This document shows, in pieces, positions 47,386 through 57,183 of a stretch of DNA of 64,000 bases. The position numbers and the translations under genes were made by a program. The stretch's first letter is position 1; every line of letters begins with the position of its first letter. Under the pieces are notes generated by a model. It saw only the letters and a list, made by a program, of their open reading frames with translations. It searched no databases and had not been told where the DNA came from. The stretch covers positions 124,001 through 188,000 of the forward strand of contig JBAKBP010000757.1 of the NCBI GenBank assembly GCA_037953745.1. Direction: 5' to 3'. The stretch comes from Lithodes maja (taxonomy: Eukaryota; Arthropoda; Malacostraca; Decapoda; Lithodidae).

Positions 47386-49262
47386 GGAGAGTAAGAGGGT
47401 GGTGAAGAGAGTAGTGAAGGAAAGTAAGAGAAGAGTAGATGAGGAATTTGGAAGGAATCTGAGTGTAAAATGGAGGGAGAGTAAGAAACTGTTCTGGAAA
47501 GAAGTCAAGAAAGTTAGGGAAGGTAGCAAGGGAAACAGTAAGGGTGTGAAAGATAAGAATGGGAGAATGCTAGCCGAGAAGCAAGAGAGAGTCGAAAGAT
47601 GGAGGGAGTACTTCAGTGAGTTGCTAAATGTAAGGAATGAAGAGCCAGCAAACATAGCTGGATATGGTATGGGAGGGAGAAGAAGAGAAGTAGTGGAGGA
47701 GGAGGTGGGGATCAGGAGGTCAGAAGTGTGGGAAGCCATGAAAAGAGTGAAGTTGGGGAAAGCACCAGGAACAGATGGAGTGTGTGGGGAAATGTTGAGG
47801 TATGGTGGTGAGATAGTGATAGAATGGGTATGGAAAATGTGCAAACTAGCATGGGAGAAGGGGAGTGCACCCGATGACTGGAAGACTGGCATAATAGTCC
47901 CCCTATATAAGGGCAAAGGGGAAAGAGGAGTGTGTGGTAACCACTGAGGAATATGTCTTCTAAGCGTAGTAGGGAAGGTATACAGTAGGGTAGTGATTGA
48001 GAGAGTGAGAGTGAGAACGGAGAAATGGATAGGCGACGAGCAGGGAGGTTTTAGGAAGGGAAGAGGATGTGTAGATCAGATTTTTACCCTGAATTGTGTT
48101 GTGGAGAAGTATCTGGAGAAGAAACAAAAGGTGTATGTTGCCTTTATGGACTTGGAGAAGGCCTATGACAGAGTGGATAGAGAAGATTTGTGGAAAGTAC
48201 TTAGAATATACGGAGTAGAGGGCAAGTTGCTGAAAGCAGTGAAGAGCATGTATGAGGGTGCAAAGGCGGCAGTACGTGTGGAGAGTGAGCAGAGCGAGTT
48301 CTTTGACCTAAATGTTGGTTTAAAACAGGGGTGTTTGATGTCCCCGTGGTTGTTTACTGTATATATGGATGGAGTCATGAAAGAAATACTATCAAGAGCA
48401 GTGGATGTTGGTGTATCACTGAAAAGGGAGGGAATTGAGTGGAAGCTACCTATACTGCTGTTTGCGGATGATACAGTTCTGATGAGTGATAATGAATGGG
48501 AGTTGCAGGGTCTGGTAAATGAGTTTGGAACAGTGTGCAAAAAACGGAATTTGAAGGTAAATGCGGGGAAGAGCAAGGTTATGGTCTTCGGAAGGGGTGA
48601 AGTCACAGAGTGTGAGGTGAAGCTGAACGGTCAGGCTATGGAGATCGTCAACTCTTTTAAGTATCTGGGCAGTGTGTTGAGTAAAGATGGGACTATGAAT
48701 GAAGAAGTGCGGGAGAGGGTACAACAGGGGAAGAGGGTTGTAGGAACGCTAAAAGCAGTAACAAGAAATAGGGTGGTCAGTATGGAAGTGAAGAAGTCCT
48801 TGCATGACAGTGTGGTAATCCCGACACTGACTTACGGAAGCGAAGCATGGACGTTGGTTGAGAGACTCAGACCAAGAGTGAGAGCAGTGGAAATGAATTA
48901 CTTAAGGAGTGCGTGCGGAGTTACATGGAGGGATAGACAGACTAATGAGCAAGTAAGAAGGAGGTGTGGTGTGGAGGTAGATGTGCTGGAAAGTGTGAAA
49001 AGGAACAACTTGAGATGGTTTGGCCATATGGAACGTATGGAAAGCGAGAGAATGACTAAGAGGGTGTACGAGAGCGAGGTGGAGGGACAGAGAGGGAGAG
49101 GTAGACCGAATGAGAGGTGGAAGGATGGAGTGAGGAAGTACATGAACGAAGGCGGTGCTGGTTGGGGGGAGGGGCGTCGACTGGCTGGGGACAGAGGTGC
49201 ATGGGGGCGGTTCGTTCGTGGCCACCCCTTCGGGGATCACAGCGTCGGGCAATAGATAGATA
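47386..49262 (+). mobile_element. RTE-like LINE RTE-B inside CR1-E
   Basis: 5'-truncated RTE-type LINE. It is open from 47384 to 49255 except for one in-frame TGA at 47945-47947 (CGNH, stop, GICLLS; relatives have a sense codon there). RT motifs: LGKAPGTDGVCGEML, VPLYKGKGERG, EQGGFRKGRGCVDQIF, FMDLEKAYDRVDRE, NVGLKQGCLMSPWLFTVYMD and LLFADDTVLMSDNEW. C-terminal text: LTYGSEAWTLVERL and LRWFGHMERMESERM. It ends GVGQ-like HSVGQ, stop and a (GATA)n tail. The host sequence AGGAG is repeated on both sides. Confidence 0.9.
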
Positions 49263-50192
49263 GGAGTAAGGAAGATGTGGGTTTGCTTCAAGGAGATGTG
49301 GAGGGCATGAAGGAATGGTCTGAGCATTGGTTAATGCCTTTTCATCCAAAAAAATGCAAGTACATGCGGATTGGGACAAGCAAGATAGACAAGGTATGTA
49401 TGAAGCGATGGAGGAAGTGAATGCAGAAAAGGATATAGGAGTAGTGATAGACAATAAGTTAAATTTCTCAGAACATTTAGCGGAAAAGATAAACAAAGCC
49501 AATAGAATTGTAGGGCTGATAAGGAGGACATTTGTGTCACTTGACGAAGAAATATTCAGGAATTTCTATACAGTGCTGGTTAGGCCGCACCTGGAATATG
49601 CGAACCAGGTGTGGGCTCCATATATGGTAAAGGATATAGAAGCAGTGGAGAAAGTGCAGAGGAGAGCTAGCAAGCTGGTACCAACGTTGAAGAACGCGGG
49701 CTATGAGCAGAGGTTGAGGACACTGGGGCTTCCGACACTGGCATATAGGAGAAAGAGAGGGGATATGATAGAAACTTTTAAGATAGTGTCAGGCAAGTAC
49801 GATGAGGATGTGTGTGAAGGTATCTTCTTGATGCGGGAAGGAACAAGAACGAAAGGACACTCTAAGAAAATTTACAAAGAAAGAAATAGGCTTGAGAAGG
49901 CAAAGAACTCATTTTGTGATAGAGTGGTAAATGAGTGGAACGCACTGCCCCAGTATGTAGTCGATTCCGAATCAATAAGGGAGTTTGAAAGTAATCTTGA
50001 TAAAGCATGGGGAAGGCAAGATTTGAAGTTTGATTATAAAACAAAAATACAGAATAGTAAAATTTTTGCGTCTGCTACCGCCGCCGCCAACACCGTGAAC
50101 GACCGCAGCAGTGCAAGTACTGGTACTGAGCTGGATACACAGGCCTAGTTTGGCTTTTTCCAGAGGATCTACTGTAAGAAACTGTAAGAAAC
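49263..50192 (+). pseudogene. CR1-E, segment 3 and 3' tail
   Basis: Continues CR1-E after RTE-B from SKEDVGLLQGD. A small deletion near 49396 shifts the frame (KIDKV to MYEAM). The rest is open to the stop at 50148 (...STGTELDTQA), then CTGTAAGAAACTGTAAGAAA. Confidence 0.9.
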
Positions 50193-50276
50193 TGTAACAG
50201 TTGTAGATATAAAATGTAGATACAGTAGGCATATGGATGAGATGGGTTAGATATGAAAGGGATATGTTCTTATGTA

Positions 50277-50817
50277 CAGTTCCGGACAGATCAAACAGCA
50301 ACACCCCGTCCACCAGCTATGTGGTGTGGGGCTCTGCGGATTTGGTAACACTGGCAGGAGGTGGGAGGGATGTGGGTGGATGATGAGGGGAGGGATGTGG
50401 GGGGTTTAGGGGGGAGTGTGGGAGGGTGAAGAGGCAGTAATCATGGTATGACTGGTGGGAGGGGGCAAACGAGTGATGGGGTATGGGAGAACAGAGTGAC
50501 AAGCAAATTATCCTATAGAACAAGCTACTCTCACAGGATTTTAAATTACACACACCTACAATATCACTGTATGCTACATTTAACAAATTTAACAGTCTGC
50601 TCTCCCCTACCCTGTCACTTGTTTGCCCCCTCCCACCAGCCACACCATGATTGCTGCCTCTTCACCCTCCCAATTCCCCCCTAAACCCCCCACATACCTC
50701 CCCTCATCACCCACCCACCCACATCCCTCCCACCTCCTGCCAGTATTACCAAATCCGCAGAGCCCCTCACCACATAGCGGGTGGACGAGGTGTTGCTGTT
50801 TCATCTGTCCGGGACTG
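50277..50817. mobile_element. foldback element FB1 (TA target)
   Basis: 541 bp. Ends CAGTTCCGGACAGATCAAAC and GTTTCATCTGTCCGGGACTG (inverted repeats with small changes), TA at both sides. The arms, about 225 bp (50277-50500 and 50593-50817), are inverted copies of one another nearly throughout, including the GC-rich GGTGGGAGGGATGTGGGTGG stretch. The spacer is about 90 bp. Non-coding, Tc1/mariner-like target. Confidence 0.9.
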
Positions 50818-50869
50818 TACATTACACTAATTTCTTTTTTCAGATCCAGTTTATTTAGATTAGGAAGGT

Positions 50870-51073
50870 ACTGGACAGTACAAAGTTAGCAATCCAGACA
50901 TCATTATGTCTGACATCCGGAGTAGTCCGAGTTAGAGAACCGGACATAATTATCTCTGACATCCGGTATTGTTCGGTTCGTATGAGAACTATTCGGACCC
51001 CGCCAGATCCGGATTTTTGGCAGATCCGGACAAGGTTTCCCCCCGATTAGTCCGGTTGGCCGGGGTTTTACTG
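50870..51073 (+). mobile_element. Tigger-type right end (T2)
   Basis: Ends CCGGGGTTTTACTG followed by TA. It has repeated GACATCCGG and GGACATAATTAT motifs. Possibly the partner of 43729. Confidence 0.6.
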
Positions 51074-51140
51074 TATATACTGTATATATATATTATATAT
51101 ATATACCCAGTATATATATATATATATATATATATATACC

Positions 51141-51188
<48 letters not shown>
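51074..51188. repeat. (TA)n microsatellite
   Basis: Mostly TA dinucleotides with a few CCAG and CCGG breaks. It is the target of FB2 and probably of the T2 end. The other flank of FB2 is (TA)n at 52154-52185. Confidence 0.95.
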
Positions 51189-51193
<5 letters not shown>

Positions 51194-52153
51194 TAAACTT
51201 CCGTTAATCCGAAGGGCAGCGGACCGGCCCTCGTTCGGATTAGTGGATTTTTCGGATTATCGGACTTTACCCCTATGAACCTGTGTATGACGAAAACATT
51301 GAGGCATTAGGCCACCCAAATGACACAATGGTGCACACACACATATCATATGTTCATGAAATCACTTCAAAAGTTTACCATTGTCATTGTAGCCTATTAC
51401 CTACTTCAAAACATTCAGATTAATGGTCAAAGGAATCTGCTGATATAAATGTCTTCTTCTTCTTCCGTCTACTAGCGAGTTTGTCTTGACCTTGAAGATC
51501 AGATCAGATGTGGTTCGGGAAGTAATGCCTTAACAACGGCACTTCCCTGAGAGGTTCTTGTAATTTTAATTTTGTGATTTTAATTTTGTGACGTGCTCGG
51601 TTATATTATATTGTATTGAAAGCACCCTTGTCTTGTTGTCTTGAAAGCACCCTTGGGACGCTCCGATCACTGAACTATAAATAGTAGCGTATCGGAACGT
51701 CCAAAGGTGCGTTTTCAAGCTCAAGACTAATACGTCCAAAGGTGCGTTTTCAAGCTCAAGACTGAATGCGCTTGCAGAAAATGCGGTGCAAGCCAGTAGC
51801 GCATCGGAGCGTCCCAAGGATGCGTTCAAGAGCAAAACAAACTCTCTAGCAGACGATGTGGAAGAAGAAGAAGAAGGTTTTACGTTTATATCAGTAGCTT
51901 CCTTTGACCATTAATCTGAATGTTTTGAAGTAGGTAATAGGCTACAATGACAATGGTAAACTTTTAAAGTGAATTCATGAACATATGATATGTGTGTGCT
52001 CCATTATGTGTCATTTGAGTGGACTCAAAAAGGGGACTTTGGGACTTCTTGAAATTCGGACCATCGGGTGAATTCGGATTTGGCCTCAAATTGAAAAATT
52101 CGGACTATTGGGAGATTCGAATCATCGGTCGTCGGATTAACGGACTTTTACTG
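51189..52153. mobile_element. foldback Tigger-type element FB2
   Basis: Ends CAGTAAACTTCCGTTAATCC and GGATTAACGGACTTTTACTG, flanked by TA within the (TA)n tract. The outer arms are inverted copies (for example ACATATCATATGTTCATGAA near 51341 against its complement near 51985; CAAAACATTCAGATTAATGG against CCATTAATCTGAATGTTTTG). The centre (51500-51835) holds a short tandem duplication of GTCCAAAGGTGCGTTTTCAA. No transposase. Confidence 0.88.
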
Positions 52154-52196
52154 TATATATATATATATATATATATACCGTATACTGTATATTTAG

Positions 52197-52827
52197 TCCA
52201 TGCTTCGCTTCCGTAAGTCAGTGTCGGGATTACCACACTGTCATGCAAGGACTTCTTCACTTCCATACTGACCACCCTATTTCTTGTTACTGCTTTCAGC
52301 GTTCCTACAACCCTCTTCCCCTGTTGTACCCTTACGGAAGCGAAGCATGGACGTTGGTTGAGAGACTCAGACCAAGAGTGAGAGCAGTGGAAATGAATTA
52401 CTTAAGAAGTGCGTGCGGAGTTACATGGAGGGATAGACAGACTAATGAGGAAGTAAGAAGGAGGTGTGGTGTGGAGGTAGATGTGCTGGAAAGTGTGAAA
52501 AGGAATAACTTGAGATGGTTCGGCCATATGGAACGTATGGAAAGCGAGAGAATGACTAAGAGGGTGTACGAGAGCGAGGTGGAGGGACAGAGAGGGAGAG
52601 GTAGACTGAAAGAGAGGTGGAAGGATGGAGTGAGGAAGTATATGAACGAAGGGCGGTGAGCTCTTCGGTGCCACTAGCAAGAGTGGCGAACTCCACATAC
52701 GTGACATAGGTGCTGGTTGGGGGGAGGGGCGTCGACTGACTGGGGACAGAGGTGCATGGGGGCGGTTCGTTCGTGCCCACCCCTTCGGGGATCATGGCGT
52801 TAGGCAATAGATAGATAGATAGATATA
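52197..52827 (+). mobile_element. RTE LINE 3' end with inverted 5' segment (RTE-C)
   Basis: 52332-52659 is the plus-strand RTE C-terminal frame (YGSEAWTLVERLRPRV... LRWFGHMERM), followed by the 3' end and a (GATA)n tail at 52808. The preceding 135 bases (52197-52331) are the reverse complement of the adjacent upstream RTE segment (48718-48852 in RTE-B). Both segments contain the same roughly 20 bases around TACGGAAGCGAAGCATGG. This is the signature of 5' inversion by twin priming. An extra segment (about 52656-52710, GAGCTCTTCGGTGCCACTAG and on) relative to RTE-B is unexplained. Confidence 0.85.
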
Positions 52828-52829
52828 TT

Positions 52830-53311
52830 TAGTAGTGGTTCTCTCCGTCAATGACTTCAGAGCCTTACGTGGTACAACCAATGCTATCTTCGTAGTCAGG
52901 TAGATACAGGAAAGATACTTACTAAAAGGCAGTGAGCTTTACTTTGTGTTTGTAGACCTAGAGAAGACCTTTGACTGGGTGCCTAGAGATGTTGTGCAGT
53001 GTGCTATGAGGAAACTTGGTGTGGAAGAGTGGCTGGTGCGTGTGATAATGAAGATGTATGAGGATTCGCGAACTGCGGTGAGGGTGAAAGGTTTACTGAG
53101 TGAGAAGTTCACAGTCCGTGTTGGAGTTCATCAGGGTTCAGTATTAAGCCCCCTCCTCTTTATTATGGTCCTGGAGGCACTGTCTAGAGATTTTAGACCC
53201 GGACTCCCGTGGGAACTGCTTTATGCAGACGATTTAGTCCTAATAGCTGACAATGTGCAAGATGCTGAAGCCAAATTCAGAAGATGGAGAGAGGGCATGG
53301 GGAGCAAGGGT
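52830..53311 (+). pseudogene. PHD-type RTE LINE copy 1, RT part
   Basis: RT palm region of a second RTE lineage: FVFVDLEKTFDWVPRDVV, VGVHQGSVLSPLLFIM and ELLYADDLVLIADN. A TAG interrupts just upstream (VVR, stop, IQERYL). It is cut at GAGCAAGGGTTTAA by MITE C and resumes at 54439. Confidence 0.85.
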
Positions 53312-54438
53312 TTAACCCTCCAGCCCCAGCTATGTATTATATATATATTCCTCGAAATCCGGGTGTTTTGGCCGAAAAACGTCTAGGCTAGGCTACCGTA
53401 TATTCGTTAATCAGACTGCTTCCCGCATTCCCGCGCATCCCCAAGCGTAGCTGTGTTATTTACCTGTAGAATGGCATTAAGTAGAGCTCTCTAAGTCAAC
53501 TGGTTGAGCTGTGATGATGATTTCATTGGAGATAACTTTATGGCCAAAACAGCCACTTTACACCACTTTTCGATACTTAACAACAACATACAGGCACACA
53601 AGAACAAGCGACGCTCTCCTTCTTGTGGCCGGAGATGCGGAGCGTCGGTCCAGCCGGCTGTTGTTTACATGCGTCGGACCGACGCCGCGCACAGCAAGCT
53701 CACAGGCTGTGACGTCATGGGTGTTTAACCCGGGAGCTGCGGGAAGACTCTTAAGAGTTCCCCCGGCGGACTGCGGGAAGACTCTCCTGAGTAAGTAAAA
53801 TAAAAAATCAACTTTTGACATCGAATTTATTTTTTTTTTTTATTTTTTTTTTTTTATTTTTTTATTTTTTTATTTTTTTTTGGCCCCTGGGCCATGCAAA
53901 ATCTCAGTCCTCTACCTCCCCTCCTTCCCCACTTTCCTCCTATCCCTCAGTTATCACCTATTTTCCCTATTATTCCCTTATTCTGAGGTATATTTTCGTG
54001 CTAACATTAGCGAGTTGCAAGCAGGGTGTTGTCATCACTGATGGCAATCGAGTGCAAGAGAGAGAGAGAGAGTATCGATCGACTGTGTCGCAGTGGCCTT
54101 GGGGAAAATTGGCGGGAAGGTAGCTTGCTTCACCCATACATTATACAACTCGCGGGCTATATCTCCGATTTTGACCATCCAAACGCTGTTTTCACTCGTT
54201 TTATTGTTGTTTCAGGTTAATACCTTTATAATCAACCCATAATAGGCGCATATGGATAATTATTAATGCTATTAATGGTACAATGAATATTTTAGTGACG
54301 AAAAACCTCAAATACGTCAGCACAGGGGGAGGTTTTCAATTACCCCCGTGCGCACTTCAGAGGTTAAGGGACCATCCGGGTTTCTGTTACATGCTTTTTT
54401 ATGGGCGTTCAAGAGCCCATCCGGGAACGGAGGGTTAA
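53312..54438 (+). mobile_element. piggyBac-type MITE C, interrupted by G2
   Basis: TTAA at 53312-53315 and 54435-54438. The left part (to 53728) and right part (54368-54438) are the MITE A sequence, split at its internal GGGTGTTTAAGGGACC by G2. Inserted in a TTAA of the PHD-type RTE: the uninterrupted site is in copy 2 near 59770. Confidence 0.92.
53725..54367 (+). mobile_element. TTAA MITE G2 inside MITE C
   Basis: Starts TTAA CCCGGGAGCTGCGGGAAG with CTCTTAAGAG in its left terminal repeat. The body matches G1. On the right it stops at CACTTCAGAGG-TTAA, at the position where G1 continues into its right terminal repeat. G2 therefore lacks that repeat, perhaps because an internal TTAA was used. 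TTAA flanks the insert on both sides. Confidence 0.88.
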
Positions 54439-55345
54439 GAGTCAATATTAACAAAACCAAGGTTATGCATTGTAGATTGAGACGAGGCAATGTGGAAAAG
54501 AGCGTTGCATGCCCATGTGCAGTGTGTGGAAAGGGTGTGGGTGCTAACTTGATTCGGTGTAGCATCTGTCGATGTTGGGTGCACCATGGGAGTAAGCGCT
54601 GTAGTATAATAAAAGGACCCCTGCCGAAGGATGAGTCAGAAAGTTCGAAATTTGAGTGCGTAGTGTGCAAAGGCGAGCTTGTGTTAAATGATGATCCTCC
54701 TGTGGCTGTTAATTTTGGAAATGAGTCATTGGAGCTGGTGGACAAGTTTGTTACCTAGAATATACTATCTCTGCCGGTGGTGGGGCCGAGGCTGCCACTG
54801 TCGCTAGAATTAGATGTGGCTGGGTGAAGTTCAGAGAACTGCTGCCATTTCTGACCATGAAAAGAATGCCTCTCCCCCTAAAGGGAAAAGGTGTATGCCT
54901 CATGTGTTAGAAGTGCAATGACGTATGCCTCAGAAACATGGGCCGCTAAAGTAGAGTATGTTAACAGAATGGAACATAATGAGATGAGAATGGTGAGATA
55001 CATTTGTGGGGCCAAACTGCAGGATAGAATAACTAATGATGAGCTAAGGAGACGCTTAGGCATAAAGAGTATTAGCGAGGAGATGCGTACAAGTAGACTG
55101 GGATGGTATGGGCATGTGGCGAGAATGGATGAACAAAATTGGGTGAAAGGATGCAGGTCTGTGATTGTGGAGGGAGCTGCACCAAGGGGTGGACCGAGGA
55201 AGACCTGGGATCGGACTATACGTGCCGATCTCGAATCCCAAAACTTGACAAGTGAAGCAGCCCTTAACAGGGTTGCCTGGAACGCTGCCATTAGGACAAG
55301 AGCTTGAAACTGCATGTATGTGTGGAGTACTCAGTCTTAAAATGT
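54439..55345 (+). pseudogene. PHD-type RTE LINE copy 1, finger and C-terminus
   Basis: Continues RVNINKTKVMHCRLRRG, then a PHD-like zinc finger: CAVCGKGVGANLIRCSICRC then WVHH and C (54510-54600). FECVVCKGELV follows. After frameshifts (near 54755 and 54885) the C-terminal frame 54891-55307 has SAMTYASETWA, RLGWYGHVARMDEQNW and RGGPRKTWDRTI. The 3' tail is GTATGTATG, into which CR1-F inserted. Confidence 0.85.
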
Positions 55346-57068
55346 TATGTACAGTATGTATGTACTCACCTAATTGTAGTATACAGGATTTGAGCCTAAG
55401 TTCGTGTTGTCCTGTCTCTCTCTCTACATTTATCCAATTTTGCTTTAAAAGTTTGGATATTTCTTGCTCCCACCACCTCCCCATCCAACTTATTCCAACA
55501 CTCAATGCTTCTATACGGGAAGCTGAACTTTCTTACATCAGACTTACATATAACTTTCCTCAACTTACAATCATGACCCCTGGTTCTTCCCTCGTCCCTC
55601 ACCACAAAATCTCCCTTGTCGATCTTCTCAAAACCTTTCACACACTTAAACATCATGATCATGTCACCTCTCTCTCTCCTCTCCCTCAGCGTTGGCAGCT
55701 TTAGCCTCTCCAATCTCTCCTCATAAGGCAGGTCTCTAAGGCTAGCTATCATCTTAGTGGCAACTCTCTGAACTCTTTCCAGTTTTTTATTATGTTTTAT
55801 AAGGTGTGGAGACCACACCACTGCTGCATACTCCAGTCTTGGTCGTATTATTGTCCCTATTATTTTTGCTAACATCTCTTCATCTAAATAATTCAGAGCT
55901 ATTCTCATGTTAGTCAACACTGCATAGGTTTCACCAGTTATTTTATTTATATGCTGTTCAGGTGACAAGCTGTCTGCCACAACTACCCCTAGGTCTTTTG
56001 CTTTCACAGCTTTACTAATTATTTCATCTCCTATTTTATATCCCCAAGAAGGTCTATATTTACTTTTTCCCATCTCAAGAACCTGACACTTACTCGTGTT
56101 GAATTCCATTTTCCAAGTTTGACTCCACTCATATAACTTATCTAGGTCTCTCTGTAATTCTTCACAACTACTCCTACTTGTAATATGCTTCATTAATTTT
56201 GCATCATCAGCAAACATAGATATATATGAACCTATTCCCATTTGAAGGTCGTTGATGAAAACCAAAAACATGATTGGGGCCAACACCGATCCTTGAGGCA
56301 CTCCGCTTTTTACCCTTTTCCACGAGGAGAACTTTCCTTTTATTACTGTTCGCATTTCCCTCCCAATTAAATAGTTTTCCATCCACTTTAATAATACTCC
56401 CTCAACCCGCCCCACAGTCCTGAGCTTCCACAACAATCTCTTATGAGGCACCTTATCAAATGCCTTCTTGAAATCTAAGTAAATACAATCTACCCACCCC
56501 TCCCTCCCTTGTACAATGTCAATTACCCTATCATAGTAACTCAACAAATTTGTGGTACACGAATGACCTTTTCTGAACCCGAACTGCTTGCTTGAAATTA
56601 TTTCCCTCTCCTCCAACATACCCACCCATCTTTTTCTAATAATCTTTTCACAAAGCTTGCATATAACACTCGTTAAGGATACCGGTCGATAATTTAGCGG
56701 GTCTTCTTTATTTCCACTTTTATATATTGGAGTTATATTTGCTTGTTTCCATTCTAAGGGAAGTTCCCCCTTGTTTAATGAGTGTTGAACAATATTAAAA
56801 ATAGGTCTCACTAGTTGTTCAGAACATTCTCTTAATACCCATCCAGCAATGTTATCTGGGCCCATAGATTTTCTCACGTCCAATTCTTCCAACAATGATT
56901 TTAGTTCATCCTTGTTGACTTCTATCGACTCTAGTCCCTGTATCTCGTTCAATTCCACCACAGGTTCTACATAGTCATCCTCCTCCACAAACACGGATGT
57001 TAATGTATCATTCATAATTTCACACATACCCACTGTGTCTTCATATAATTGACCCTCTACCCTAAGCT
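55346..57068 (-). mobile_element. CR1-like LINE CR1-F, 5'-truncated, inside RTE tail
   Basis: Minus-strand LINE from about 57068 to 55346, inserted in the (TATG)n tail of the RTE at 54439-55345. The tail continues at 57069. Its 3' end reads CAATTAGGTGAGTACATAC. I recall the complementary TACTCACCTAATTG as frequent in decapod crustacean sequences, an unchecked association. Confidence 0.87.
55396..57033 (-). CDS. CR1-like reverse transcriptase, intact RT, no endonuclease
   Basis: 545-codon frame, open also upstream to about 57068. RT motifs: RKSMGPDNIAGWVLRECS, NYRPVSLTSVICKLCEKI, KQFGFRKGHSCTTNLLS, YLDFKKAFDKVPHKRLLWK, SGVPQGSVLAPIMFLVFIND and SMFADDAKLMKHI, the active-site box FADD. C-terminal text: RPRLEYAAVVWSPHLIKH and LERVQRVATKMIASL. 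No stop or frameshift, but the endonuclease domain is missing, so it cannot be an autonomous element. A different CR1 family from CR1-D. Confidence 0.92.
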   Translation of the reverse strand: MGMCEIMNDTLTSVFVEEDDYVEPVVELNEIQGLESIEVNKDELKSLLEELDVRKSMGPDNIAGWVLRECSEQLVRPIFNIVQHSLNKGELPLEWKQANITPIYKSGNKEDPLNYRPVSLTSVICKLCEKIIRKRWVGMLEEREIISSKQFGFRKGHSCTTNLLSYYDRVIDIVQGREGWVDCIYLDFKKAFDKVPHKRLLWKLRTVGRVEGVLLKWMENYLIGREMRTVIKGKFSSWKRVKSGVPQGSVLAPIMFLVFINDLQMGIGSYISMFADDAKLMKHITSRSSCEELQRDLDKLYEWSQTWKMEFNTSKCQVLEMGKSKYRPSWGYKIGDEIISKAVKAKDLGVVVADSLSPEQHINKITGETYAVLTNMRIALNYLDEEMLAKIIGTIIRPRLEYAAVVWSPHLIKHNKKLERVQRVATKMIASLRDLPYEERLERLKLPTLRERRERGDMIMMFKCVKGFEKIDKGDFVVRDEGRTRGHDCKLRKVICKSDVRKFSFPYRSIECWNKLDGEVVGARNIQTFKAKLDKCRERDRTTRT

Positions 57069-57110
57069 ATGTATGTATGTATGTATGTATGTATGTATGT
57101 ATGTATGTAT
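57069..57110 (+). repeat. (TATG)n microsatellite
   Basis: About ten TATG units. It is the remainder of the RTE tail split by CR1-F. Confidence 0.95.
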
Positions 57111-57183
57111 TCGGGTTGCGTTAAGCATTCTCCGGGTGCCCCATGGTGCCTCGGTGAGCCCTAATATGTAATTAGGCTCTCAT

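Noticed and set aside
51969..52216. Frame ending in poly-Tyr/Ile near the (TA)n tract
   Set aside because: Translation of a dinucleotide repeat, not a gene.
54510..54600. Host PHD-finger gene
   Set aside because: The finger lies in frame with RTE LINE text on both sides and occurs in two LINE copies.
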